Below are positions 32,769 through 40,687 of a stretch of DNA of 52,034 nucleotides, in pieces. The notes beneath the pieces were generated by a model that worked only from the letters and a program-made list of their open reading frames with translations, had not been told where the DNA came from and ran no database searches. Positions within the stretch are counted from its first letter, which is position 1, and each line of letters starts with the position of its first letter. Where the stretch lies: assembly GCF_009766005.1 (NCBI RefSeq), contig NZ_LMUK01000025.1:73076-125109 (forward strand). The letters are read 5' to 3'. Origin of the DNA: Bradyrhizobium sp. S69 (GTDB lineage: Bacteria; Pseudomonadota; Alphaproteobacteria; Rhizobiales; Xanthobacteraceae). Position numbers and translations under genes: made by a program.

Positions 32769-34019
32769 TCAGTACTTTTTGCACTCCGGAACCGTTCGGC
32801 TCGGCAGACCGATCTTGGCGAATACCGCCGGGTCGTAGCCGAGGGTCTGGTTGACGTTGGGAATGACCTTCACGACCTTGCTGAACAACGCGCCCTTGCC
32901 GTCGTCCACCACCTCGGTGACGAAGTTGGTGCCGATGGCCTGGCGGTTTTGGTCAAGTTTGATCTTGCCGTTGGGGGCATCGATCTCGATCTTGGCGAGC
33001 GCGTCCTTGAGCTTTGCCTGGTTGTTGCTGAGGTCGCCGTTGACCTGACGCAGCGCCAGGATCAGCGCCATGGTCGAATCGTAATAGTTGGTCGCGAGCA
33101 AGGACGGGCTGGGGAACCGCTTGTTCGGCGGGAACGCGTCCTGATAGTCCTTGACGAACTTTTGCCAGGCTGGATCGTCCCAGCTGTCGCCCTGGCCACT
33201 CGCCGCGATCGTGCCGATCATCGCGTTCTTGGCGTTGCCTTTGGCCGAGAGGATGGTCTGGTCGACCATGATCGAGCCGCCCATCAGATGGGCCTTGCCA
33301 CCTGCCTGTTGGTACTGGTTGAGGAAATTGACCGCGTCCGCACCACCGAGGCCGAGATAGATCGCGTCGACATCGTCCGGCAGAGCGGCGATGACGGATG
33401 CAAAATCCTTGGTGCCGAGCGGCACCCATTGCCGATTGGTGACCTGTCCGCCAGCTCCGCAAAACTCCAGCACCAGCCCGAAGACCTGCGTGTAGATAAA
33501 CGAATAGTCCTCGCCGACGGTTGCGATCTTTCGATAACCCTTGGTTTCAAAGGCATATTTGCCCAGGCCGACCTGCCACTGGGCACCATCCATGTTGTAG
33601 CGGAAGAAATTGGGCGCCGGGTCGACATACGTCGTTTCCTGGGCGCCGGAGGCCGCGTTGACGAATGTCAGTTCCGGATGCGTCTTGGCAAAGTTCTTGA
33701 CCGCAATGCCTTCATCGCCCGACAGCGGCGAGAGCAGGATCTGGACCTTGTCTTGCTCGATCAGCTTGCGCACGGCGCGAACCGCCGAGTCAGGCGTCGC
33801 ATCCGTCGATGCAATGACAAATTCCAGTTCCTTGTCGCCGATCTTCTTCCCGAAATTATTAAGCGCCGTCTGGAAACCGCGTATGCCATCCTCGCCGAGC
33901 ACCGTATAGGTGCCTTCGAGAGTAGCGGTAACGCCGACCTTGATCTTTTCTTGAGCGACTGCGACGCCTGAAAGCAACAGGCTACTCAGCGCGACCAGTC
34001 CCGCACAACTTTTTAACAT
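32769..34019 (-). CDS. livJ: Branched-chain-type ABC transporter substrate-binding protein
   Basis: A 416-aa periplasmic binding protein (Peripla_BP_6 type). The signal peptide is MLKSCAGLVALSSLLLSGVAVAQ, with maturation near residue 23. Mature domain begins EKIKVGVTATLEGTYTVLGEDGIRGFQTAL, then ASTDATPDSAVRAVRKLIEQDKVQILLSPLSGDEGIAVKNFA and VNAASGAQETTY (ligand-pocket loop). ATG 34019 is preceded by GGAGGAGG. Ligand specificity is unknown; this subgroup binds aromatic acids, amides or dicarboxylates as well as amino acids. Confidence 0.92.
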   Translation of the reverse strand: MLKSCAGLVALSSLLLSGVAVAQEKIKVGVTATLEGTYTVLGEDGIRGFQTALNNFGKKIGDKELEFVIASTDATPDSAVRAVRKLIEQDKVQILLSPLSGDEGIAVKNFAKTHPELTFVNAASGAQETTYVDPAPNFFRYNMDGAQWQVGLGKYAFETKGYRKIATVGEDYSFIYTQVFGLVLEFCGAGGQVTNRQWVPLGTKDFASVIAALPDDVDAIYLGLGGADAVNFLNQYQQAGGKAHLMGGSIMVDQTILSAKGNAKNAMIGTIAASGQGDSWDDPAWQKFVKDYQDAFPPNKRFPSPSLLATNYYDSTMALILALRQVNGDLSNNQAKLKDALAKIEIDAPNGKIKLDQNRQAIGTNFVTEVVDDGKGALFSKVVKVIPNVNQTLGYDPAVFAKIGLPSRTVPECKKY

Positions 34020-34369
34020 TGAATTCCTCCTCCCTTTTTTTATCGCCAATCGTTCCGTCGCGAGTTGCTTCCATGCGGTCGGGAGCTGAAGCCCCGGATC
34101 GCCGCGGTGAAAGCTAGCTGATGAAGGCCGTTGCACGCGCGGCTTCTCGGCCTCGCTGTTTGACAGGCAGTCTCATTTTGCATGCTGCGACGCGATCAAT
34201 CTCGCAGTGCACAACCCTGGCTGTATTTTCGCGGAGCTGGCGAGCGCGCCGGGGTTTTGCGGATCGAGACAGTCATATTGTCGTTTGCTCCGGCCACCTG
34301 AGCGCCGGCAGTTGCGCAGGCGATGCGATCGTCAGCGCCGTGACGTGCGCTCGCGATGCGGTGCCCCGC
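34020..34369. other. Intergenic region upstream of livJ (350 bp)
   Basis: No gene, repeat or RNA is visible. It must hold the promoter for livJ on the minus strand, but I could not pick out convincing hexamers or a -24/-12 pair. Short plus-strand ORFs here lack ribosome binding sites and family features. Confidence 0.5.
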
Positions 34370-34789
34370 CTACTTCACCTTCTTTAACGTCTCGAAAATC
34401 GTGCCGTTCAACAGAAGGGCGATTTCAGTCGCGGGCAGAGGCTTTTGGCACTCGGACAACGGATTGAGCCAGAAATTGGAGTTGGGCAATATTTCGAACA
34501 GGTTGCGCGCGGCGGCGCCAAGACAGGTTTCCGGCTCCTTGACGTAGTCGGAAATGCGCTTCTTGGACGTAAAGGCGGGGTGCCATCTCATGCCCTGGAA
34601 TTCGACCGTCGCCACGTTGATCTCTTCCTGGGCTTTGAGCGAGCGGCGGCGGCCGGGTTTGATCGGCACTTCCGGAGTCAGAATGTAGATTTCAGCTTCA
34701 AGCAACGCTCGATAGAACGCCGGAGCGACGCCCGGATCCTTTCCTGCCGCCTGCATCAGGGCTTCAAGGCCGTTTTCCGGTTCAAACAC
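34370..34789 (-). CDS. SseB-family protein
   Basis: A 139-aa single-domain protein like the N-terminal domain of SseB (enhanced serine sensitivity). It shows FEPENGLEALMQAAGKDPGVAPAFYRALLEAEIYILTP, the SseB_N signature, and LPNSNFWLNPLSECQKPLPATEIALLLNGTIF. Cellular function is poorly known. It is 17 bp after the sigma-54 activator gene and in the same direction, so the two are probably co-transcribed. Confidence 0.8.
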   Translation of the reverse strand: MFEPENGLEALMQAAGKDPGVAPAFYRALLEAEIYILTPEVPIKPGRRRSLKAQEEINVATVEFQGMRWHPAFTSKKRISDYVKEPETCLGAAARNLFEILPNSNFWLNPLSECQKPLPATEIALLLNGTIFETLKKVK

Positions 34790-34806
34790 AGCGATCCTCC
34801 CAGATG

Positions 34807-36687
34807 TCAGCCCTGCGTATCACGAAGGGCGCGATAGATCGTATTGCGCGAGACGCCGAGCCGGCGCGCGGCCTTGCTGATGTTGTTGCCGGATTCCGCG
34901 TAGGCGGTCAGAACGTGGGCGCGTTGAATTTCGTGCAGACCGGGCTTCAGCCTGTTGTTGCCTGAAACCGTTCCGAACGGCCGGTCGTCGGACGAAGGTC
35001 CGACGACGGAATCGACCAGCGCCTCATCGATCAAGTTTCCGCGCTCGGCCAGCGTCAGCCTCGAAAGGACGTTTCGCAGTTCGCGAATATTGCCGTCCCA
35101 ATCGAGTTCTGCCAGCCGATCGATCGCGCTCTCCGTCAGGTCCACCGACGGGTCAATCTTCTCGATCAGATGGCGTGCTATCTCGGCGAAATCCGACCGC
35201 TCGCGTAAGGGCGACAATGTCACCTCGAGCGTGTTGAGACGAAACAGCAAATCCGAGCGGAATCGGCCCTTTGCAATCGACTCGTCGAGATCGGCGTTGG
35301 TCGCCGACACCAGGAGAACGTCAACCTGACGCTTGATCCCGCCGACGGGGCGGACAGTCCAATCGTCCAGGAAGCGCAGCAGCACCGCTTGCAGCGTGAC
35401 CGGCATGTCGCCGATCTCATCGAGGAACAGTGTGCCCCCGTCGGCTTCCTTGAATAGCCCCTCCGCGCCGCCCTTCTTGGCGCCGGTGAAAGCGCCCTCG
35501 GCGTAGCCGAACAGCTCCGCTTCGATCAGGCTGTCGGGTAGCGCGGCGCAATTGACCGGAACGAAGGCGCCGTTCCTTCCGCTTGCGGCGTGGGCATGGC
35601 GGGCGAGCTGCTCCTTGCCGGTGCCGGTCTCGCCGCGGATCAGGATCGGCATCTTGCGCGCCGCGGCGGTCTCCACCCGTCGAACCAATCCAGCCATCTT
35701 GGGATCGACGGATACGAATTGCGGCGTGACCTCCTTCGGCGACGGCGGCCGAGGTCTGGAAGCTCCCTGAATCATCGGGAACTGGCGCGTGTTCTCGATC
35801 GTCGAGACGAACTGGCTGCCGACGTCATCCTCGAGGCGCTGGCGTTCCTTGCGCCGGCCTTCATCGACAAACGTGCTGAACTTCGTACGAAAGACGTCGG
35901 AGAAGCGACGGCCCGGCGAGGCCGGCAGGCCGTGCAACAAGACGCTCGCGGCCCTGTTGGCGGCCAGGATCATTCCTTCATTGTCGACGGCCAGCAAACC
36001 CGCACTCAGCGTGTGCAGGTATTCGCCGCGATTATGAAACGCGATCAGGATATTTCCGCGGTGGTGTTCCCGGAACAGACCATTCTCGATCTGTGTCGCG
36101 GCCATCCCGACCAGGGCCTGGGTATGAGCCTGCCTGGACATGCAATCCGACGAAGCATCGAGGATTCCGGTCAGTTCGCCGTCGGGCCCAAAGATCGGCG
36201 CCGCGACGCAGGTGAGATTGTTGTACCGTGAGAAGAAGTGGTCCCGCCCGTGCACGACGATTGCCCGCTTGAGATGCGCCGCGGTCCCAAGGCCGTTGGT
36301 ACCGCAGATGCTCTCCTTCCAGATCGTGCCAGGCCGAATGCTCGCTGCGTGCGACGCATCGCTGAAGCTGGGGTCGGATATGATGTCGAGCAGCAGGCCA
36401 TCGGCATTGGCGAAGGCGATCATGAAGTTCGAACCGGCGATCTGCTGATGCAGCGTGTGCATCTCGGCGAGCGCGAGGCCACGCACCAGCGAACAGCGCT
36501 GTTGCTCCTGTCGGAGCAACGCGGGGCTGACGAATTCCGGCGAAGGAGGGCGCAGCGTGTCGAGGCCGAAGGAAATGCAGCGCATCCAGCTATCGTAGAT
36601 GTCGGCCGACAGAAGTTCGGCCGGCGGCGCGCCGCGCTGCTCAAGCGTCTTCCACGCAGTCTCGACACGCCGGGTGGCGGGCAGCAT
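34807..36687 (-). CDS. Sigma-54-dependent activator, AcoR/MimR-like (upstream of the monooxygenase operon)
   Basis: A 626-aa enhancer-binding protein. The N-terminal AcoR-type region holds DSWMRCISFGLD and a GAF domain (about 60-210: GTIWKESICGTNGLGTA, VAAPIFGPDGELTGILD), then a PAS-like segment (AVDNEGMILAANRAA). The AAA+ domain (about 335-560) has Walker A GETGTGKEQLARHAH (about 350), the sigma-54 contact loop GAFTGA (about 398), and FLDEIGDMP. The Fis-type HTH at the C-terminus reads NISKAARRLGVSRNTIYRALRD. ATG 36687 has GGAGGAAC upstream. Divergent from the adh-mim operon and sharing its control region, it is the likely activator of it. Confidence 0.93.
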   Translation of the reverse strand: MLPATRRVETAWKTLEQRGAPPAELLSADIYDSWMRCISFGLDTLRPPSPEFVSPALLRQEQQRCSLVRGLALAEMHTLHQQIAGSNFMIAFANADGLLLDIISDPSFSDASHAASIRPGTIWKESICGTNGLGTAAHLKRAIVVHGRDHFFSRYNNLTCVAAPIFGPDGELTGILDASSDCMSRQAHTQALVGMAATQIENGLFREHHRGNILIAFHNRGEYLHTLSAGLLAVDNEGMILAANRAASVLLHGLPASPGRRFSDVFRTKFSTFVDEGRRKERQRLEDDVGSQFVSTIENTRQFPMIQGASRPRPPSPKEVTPQFVSVDPKMAGLVRRVETAAARKMPILIRGETGTGKEQLARHAHAASGRNGAFVPVNCAALPDSLIEAELFGYAEGAFTGAKKGGAEGLFKEADGGTLFLDEIGDMPVTLQAVLLRFLDDWTVRPVGGIKRQVDVLLVSATNADLDESIAKGRFRSDLLFRLNTLEVTLSPLRERSDFAEIARHLIEKIDPSVDLTESAIDRLAELDWDGNIRELRNVLSRLTLAERGNLIDEALVDSVVGPSSDDRPFGTVSGNNRLKPGLHEIQRAHVLTAYAESGNNISKAARRLGVSRNTIYRALRDTQG

Positions 36688-36830
36688 GATCGTTCCTCCG
36701 TGAACTACCGTTCGGCAATTTCTTCCTGAGCCCCGTTCGGGCCTTCTTTGCGCGCTCTGCGATTTAGCTGAGCATAGAACAAGCGCCCGGAAATCCAAAT
36801 TTTCCTCGTCGCTGACGGTCGTCGCCGAAG

Positions 36831-36847
36831 TGTTCCGTCTCGGAACA
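36831..36847. promoter_or_regulatory. Upstream activating dyad 1
   Basis: Perfect inverted repeat TGTTCCG-TCT-CGGAACA, 95 bp before the -24 hexamer. A site of this form fits binding by a Fis-type HTH dimer of a sigma-54 activator; the factor identity is inferred from the divergent regulator gene. Confidence 0.7.
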
Positions 36848-36863
36848 ATATTTTCGTCAAGTC

Positions 36864-36880
36864 TGCTCCGATGCGGATCG
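36864..36880. promoter_or_regulatory. Upstream activating dyad 2 (imperfect)
   Basis: TGCTCCG-ATG-CGGATCG keeps the TCCG-N3-CGGA core and the same 17-bp frame as dyad 1. Centres are 33 bp apart, that is three helical turns, so both sites face the same side of the DNA. Confidence 0.55.
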
Positions 36881-36915
36881 AAGCGAAATCGCCGAAAGAC
36901 AGAGAACACCAAAAA

Positions 36916-36928
36916 TATCAGTCGGTTA
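36916..36928 (+). promoter_or_regulatory. IHF consensus site
   Basis: TATCAGTCGGTTA matches WATCARNNNNTTR at every defined position. It lies between the activator dyads and the -24/-12 promoter, where IHF bending would loop the bound activator onto sigma-54 polymerase. Confidence 0.65.
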
Positions 36929-36934
36929 TCGGCT

Positions 36935-36950
36935 TGGCACAGCCCTTGCT
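36935..36950 (+). promoter_or_regulatory. Sigma-54 (-24/-12) promoter of the adh-mim operon
   Basis: TGGCAC-AGCCC-TTGCT equals the consensus TGGCAC-N5-TTGCW exactly, with GG at 36936-36937 and GC at 36948-36949. Expected transcription start near 36961, 60 bp before the dehydrogenase ATG. Confidence 0.93.
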
Positions 36951-37020
36951 CACATAGTTAGCAAGATGGCGGCGACGCCACGCGCGCCAAATAAAAATTT
37001 TCAGGGGGAGACGTAGATCA

Positions 37021-38064
37021 ATGAAAGCCGCAGTGCTCCACGCTTTTGACGAAAAGCTGACGGCAAAGGAATTTGTCAAATACGAGGATGTGACAGATCC
37101 GAAGATTTCCCGACCAATGGATGTGATCGTCCGCATCGGCGGCGCGGGTGTTTGTCGTACGGATCTACATATCGTCGAAGGCATTTGGCGCAGCAAGGTC
37201 GACGTCAAACTTCCCTACATCATGGGCCACGAGAATGCGGGCTGGGTCGAAGCGATCGGGCCTGGCGTCGAAGGCGTCAAGGTCGGCGACAGCGTCATCT
37301 GCCATCCGCTGGTGACGAGCGGTCACTGCCTTGCGTGTCGGCGCGGCAACGACATGCACGCTCTCGACAGTTCGTTCCCCGGCATCAATGCCAACGGCGG
37401 CTACGCGCAATATCTGCTGACCGGACAGCGTTCCCTCATCAAGTTGCCGAAGTCGCTCGCGCCGAAAGATGTCGCTCCCTACACCGATGCCGGCCTGACC
37501 GCCTATCGCGCCGCGAAAAAAGCGTCCCGCCATTTGCTGCCGGGCGAATATGTTGTCGTGATCGGCGCAGGCGGGTTGGGACACATCGGAATCCAGGTAC
37601 TGGCGGCACTGTGCGCGGCCGAGATCATCGTGGTTGATCGCGCCCAGAAATCGCTCGATCTCGCCAAGAAGTGCGGCGCTCATCATCTGGTAAAAGCCGA
37701 CAACAACGAAGTCGAGGCAGTGCTGGCGCTGACAGGCGGACGCGGCGCCGAAGCGGTCATCGATTTCGTCGGCGAGGGCGATGCCATCGCCAAAGGGCTG
37801 TCGATGACCGCGAACGGCGGCACCTACTACATCGTCGGTTACGGCGGCAAGATCGAGTTGCCGACCCTCGATATGATTACCACCGAAAAGACCATCGTTG
37901 GAAACCTGGTCGGCACCTATGCCGAACTGGTCGAACTGATGGCGCTCGCCGATCGCGGCCTCGTCAATCTCTACACCAGGGAATACCGGCTCAACCAGGC
38001 CAACGATGCGCTGCACGACCTGCATCATGGCGAAATCCATGGCCGCGCGGTCCTGATCCCCTAG
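37021..38064 (+). CDS. Zinc-type NAD(P)-dependent alcohol dehydrogenase
   Basis: A 347-aa medium-chain dehydrogenase, likely oxidising the alcohol made by the monooxygenase. Catalytic Zn ligands are C45 (GAGVCRTDLH), H70-E71 (MGHENAG) and the Asp of YTDAGLTAYRA. Rossmann motif is VVIGAGGLGHIG. The structural Zn lobe is degenerate: in SGHCLACRRGNDMHA only C103 and C106 remain; positions 100 and 114 are Ser and Ala, so the structural Zn is probably lost. First gene after the sigma-54 promoter; RBS AGGGGGAG (TTCAGGGGGAGACG). Confidence 0.92.
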   Translation: MKAAVLHAFDEKLTAKEFVKYEDVTDPKISRPMDVIVRIGGAGVCRTDLHIVEGIWRSKVDVKLPYIMGHENAGWVEAIGPGVEGVKVGDSVICHPLVTSGHCLACRRGNDMHALDSSFPGINANGGYAQYLLTGQRSLIKLPKSLAPKDVAPYTDAGLTAYRAAKKASRHLLPGEYVVVIGAGGLGHIGIQVLAALCAAEIIVVDRAQKSLDLAKKCGAHHLVKADNNEVEAVLALTGGRGAEAVIDFVGEGDAIAKGLSMTANGGTYYIVGYGGKIELPTLDMITTEKTIVGNLVGTYAELVELMALADRGLVNLYTREYRLNQANDALHDLHHGEIHGRAVLIP

Positions 38065-38114
38065 CCATGCTGCCGATCAATATGCATCGGCGGCCAGCAC
38101 GTCGAACGAAAGTA

Positions 38115-38489
38115 ATGCCCGTGAATGCCAGCAAGCACGGCCCGCAAATCACCGACGAGGAAGCCGCCGAACTCGGGCGAGCGCGGGAACGAATGCTGGC
38201 GCGCCACAAGTTGATCGAAGGAATGATTCGGAACAACGAGATGCAGCTGAAAAACGAAAGTGCCCGCGGCGGCGCCGAAATCGAACTCGAATGTGCCCGG
38301 CGCGATGTCGCGCAAACCGGTGCCGGCGCCGCGGCGCAGGCCGAATTGGAGCGGGCGACGGCGCGTTTGCAGGCGCTCCAGGAAGACCACCAGCGTCTCG
38401 TCAGCGAGCGCGAGTGGCTCAACGCGGCGCTGCTGGAATTTGAAAGCGGGCCATCCGCCAATGAACACCAACGCTCGGGACATGCATGA
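38115..38489 (+). CDS. Small coiled-coil protein of unknown function
   Basis: A 124-aa hydrophilic protein, predicted helical throughout: about 20-60 (EEAAELGRARERMLARHKLIEGM) and 75-115 (QAELERATARLQALQEDHQRLVSEREWLNAALLEF) with heptad-like spacing. No Cys and no TM segment. ATG 38115 has GAACGAAAG before it; an in-frame ATG at 38067 is possible but starts 2 nt after the dehydrogenase stop with no RBS. I do not recognise the family. It is coupled to the next small gene by ATGA overlap and lies inside the monooxygenase operon. Confidence 0.7.
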   Translation: MPVNASKHGPQITDEEAAELGRARERMLARHKLIEGMIRNNEMQLKNESARGGAEIELECARRDVAQTGAGAAAQAELERATARLQALQEDHQRLVSEREWLNAALLEFESGPSANEHQRSGHA

Positions 38490-38755
38490 TGACCAAGGTC
38501 GGGATCAAATCTGCCGGAACAACCGCGCCGTCGCGCTCGTCGCCTAAGCGAGCCGAATTGAGCGAGGAAGATAAATCGAAGGATGCGTTCTTTGTTCGGG
38601 TAGCTGAAATCGCGGAAGCCATGATTGCCAGGCACGGCAAGGATTTCGCGATGGGGACGATGCTGCTTTCCGCGAAGTTCATCGCGGAGGGAAAGCCATT
38701 CGGCAGTCGTGCCGGCGGCGGTGATGACAATAGCAACGCCGTCAAGCCGGCCTGA
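38486..38755 (+). CDS. Small protein of unknown function
   Basis: An 89-aa protein. A basic, Ser/Thr-rich N-terminus (about 1-30) precedes an amphipathic region SKDAFFVRVAEIAEAMIARHGKDFAMGTMLLSAKFIAEGKPFG, and it ends in a Gly/Asp/Asn-rich tail. It overlaps the coiled-coil gene by 4 bp. There is no recognisable domain. A role with the upstream coiled-coil protein, as an assembly or regulatory pair of the monooxygenase, is possible from position only. A 165-bp gap without a visible promoter follows before mimA. Confidence 0.65.
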   Translation: MMTKVGIKSAGTTAPSRSSPKRAELSEEDKSKDAFFVRVAEIAEAMIARHGKDFAMGTMLLSAKFIAEGKPFGSRAGGGDDNSNAVKPA

Positions 38756-38920
38756 AAGACAATTCGAATTTCGGAATCAAAGTCAATTTTCGGGAGACAA
38801 AGTTCATTACGCAGGCGCGAGTTTGAAGAAAGCGATCAGAAGGCCTGCCATTGGGCTGCCTTTTGGTTCGGTAACTGAAGCGAAACATAGAAGCCAAAGC
38901 AACGTTCAAAGGAGAGAGAA

Positions 38921-40591
38921 ATGTCTGCAAGTCTGACGCTGAACAAGATTACTGCCCAGAAAGGCATAAGCATTGCCGAAGCGGCCAACCGCGTTGCCGA
39001 TCTCGGCTGGACGCCGAGTTACGTGCAGGAAGCGATGACGTTCCCGACCGACTACAAGATATCGAAGACGCCGCGCGACCCGATGAAGCAGGTGCTGCGG
39101 TCGTATTTCCCGATGCAGGAAGAAAAAGACAACCGCGTGTACGGCGCGCTCGATGCGGCGTTGCGCGGCGACATGTTCCGCAACGTCGAGCCGCGTTGGG
39201 TCGAATGGATGAAGCTTTTCCTGGCCATCATCCCGTTCCCGGAGATCTCGGCGGCGCGATCGATGGCGATGGTCGGCCGGCTGGCGCCGGGCGAAGAATT
39301 GCGTACCGGGTTCACCATGCAGATGGTCGATGAGTTCCGCCACTCGACGATCCAGATGAACCTGAAGAAATGGTACATGGAAAACTACATCGATCCCGCA
39401 GGGTTCGATATTACCGAGGCCGCGTTCGGCAAGTGCTACGCCACCACCATCGGTCGCCAGTTCGCCGAAGGCTTCCTGACCGGGGATGCCGTAACTGCCG
39501 CGAACGTCTATCTGACGGTCGTTGCCGAAACAGCGTTCACCAATACGCTGTTCGTCGCGATGCCGTCGGAAGCGGCGCGCAACGGTGATTATGCTCTGCC
39601 GACAGTGTTCCTGTCGGTGCAGTCCGACGAATCCCGCCATATCGGCAACGGCCATTCGATGCTGATGGCCATGATCAACGACCCGTCGAACCATCAGTTG
39701 CTCGAGCGAGACCTGAAATACGCCTTCTGGCAAAATCACGCCATCGTCGATGCCGCGATCGGGACCTTCATCGAATACGGCACGACCAATCGCGACAAGA
39801 ACAAGGAATCCTATGCCGAGCTTTGGCATCGCTGGATTTACGAGGATTACTATCGCACCTACATGCTGCCGCTCGAGAAATACGGCATCAAGATCCACCA
39901 CGACGACGTGGCCGCGGCCTGGGATCGTATCGTGAAGAAGAACTATGTGCACAAGACCGCGCAATTCTTCACGGTCGGCTGGTCGGTGAACTTCTGGCGG
40001 ATCGAGGCCCAGACCGAGAAGGACTTCGAGTGGTTCGAGCATAAATATCCAGGCTGGTACGCCGAGTTCGGCGACTTCTGGAAGTGGCATGCGAAGCTCA
40101 GCGTCCCTGGCGAAACCAACATCCTGTTCAATAGCGATGTGGGCTATTCGTATCCCCATCGTTGCTGGAGCTGCATGGTTCCCTGCCTGATCCGCGAAGA
40201 CTTCGTCTGCGACGAAGTGGACGGCAAGCTTTACACCTATTGCTCGGAAGGGTGCCGCTGGACCCACAAGGTGGCGTTTGCCGCCGAGTACGAAGGCCGC
40301 GCCACGCCGGCGATGGGCCGCTTCAGCGGTCGCCGCGAATGGGAAGACTGCTATCACGGTTGGGATGTCGCAGACGCGATCAAGGATCTCGGGTTCGTTC
40401 GACCCGACGGCAAGACCCTGATCGCCCAGCCGCATCTGCGCTTCGACGAGAAGGACATGTGGACGCTCGATCACGTCCGTGGGCATCAGCTTGGCAGCCC
40501 GCTGCGCGGTTTCCGGGCGCTCTCGCCGATCGAACGCGAGGTCGCGATCGCCGACTATCGCAAGGGCTTCAAGATCAATCCTTGTCATTGA
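38921..40591 (+). CDS. mimA: Binuclear iron monooxygenase hydroxylase large (alpha) subunit, MimA/PrmA-like
   Basis: A 556-aa soluble diiron monooxygenase alpha subunit. The six iron ligands are all present with the same spacing as in methane monooxygenase (offset -6): E108, E138 and H141 (VDEFRH), E203, E237 and H240 (SDESRH). A C-terminal Cys-rich region, HRCWSCMVPC and YCSEGC, looks like the zinc-binding YHS segment of this group. GGAGAGAG before the ATG. It would activate O2 and hydroxylate a small alkane, ketone or phenol with NADH from the reductase. Family placement (propane/acetone monooxygenase type, not methane) rests on the whole gene set. Confidence 0.93.
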   Translation: MSASLTLNKITAQKGISIAEAANRVADLGWTPSYVQEAMTFPTDYKISKTPRDPMKQVLRSYFPMQEEKDNRVYGALDAALRGDMFRNVEPRWVEWMKLFLAIIPFPEISAARSMAMVGRLAPGEELRTGFTMQMVDEFRHSTIQMNLKKWYMENYIDPAGFDITEAAFGKCYATTIGRQFAEGFLTGDAVTAANVYLTVVAETAFTNTLFVAMPSEAARNGDYALPTVFLSVQSDESRHIGNGHSMLMAMINDPSNHQLLERDLKYAFWQNHAIVDAAIGTFIEYGTTNRDKNKESYAELWHRWIYEDYYRTYMLPLEKYGIKIHHDDVAAAWDRIVKKNYVHKTAQFFTVGWSVNFWRIEAQTEKDFEWFEHKYPGWYAEFGDFWKWHAKLSVPGETNILFNSDVGYSYPHRCWSCMVPCLIREDFVCDEVDGKLYTYCSEGCRWTHKVAFAAEYEGRATPAMGRFSGRREWEDCYHGWDVADAIKDLGFVRPDGKTLIAQPHLRFDEKDMWTLDHVRGHQLGSPLRGFRALSPIEREVAIADYRKGFKINPCH

Positions 40592-40687
40592 GCCAATCGG
40601 GTGGGGGCCGCCGTCGCGGCCCCCATTGCCCGGCGCGAGCGTGTCGCTCCGGCATTTTTCAGTCACGACTGCAACAAGGGCGACCCA

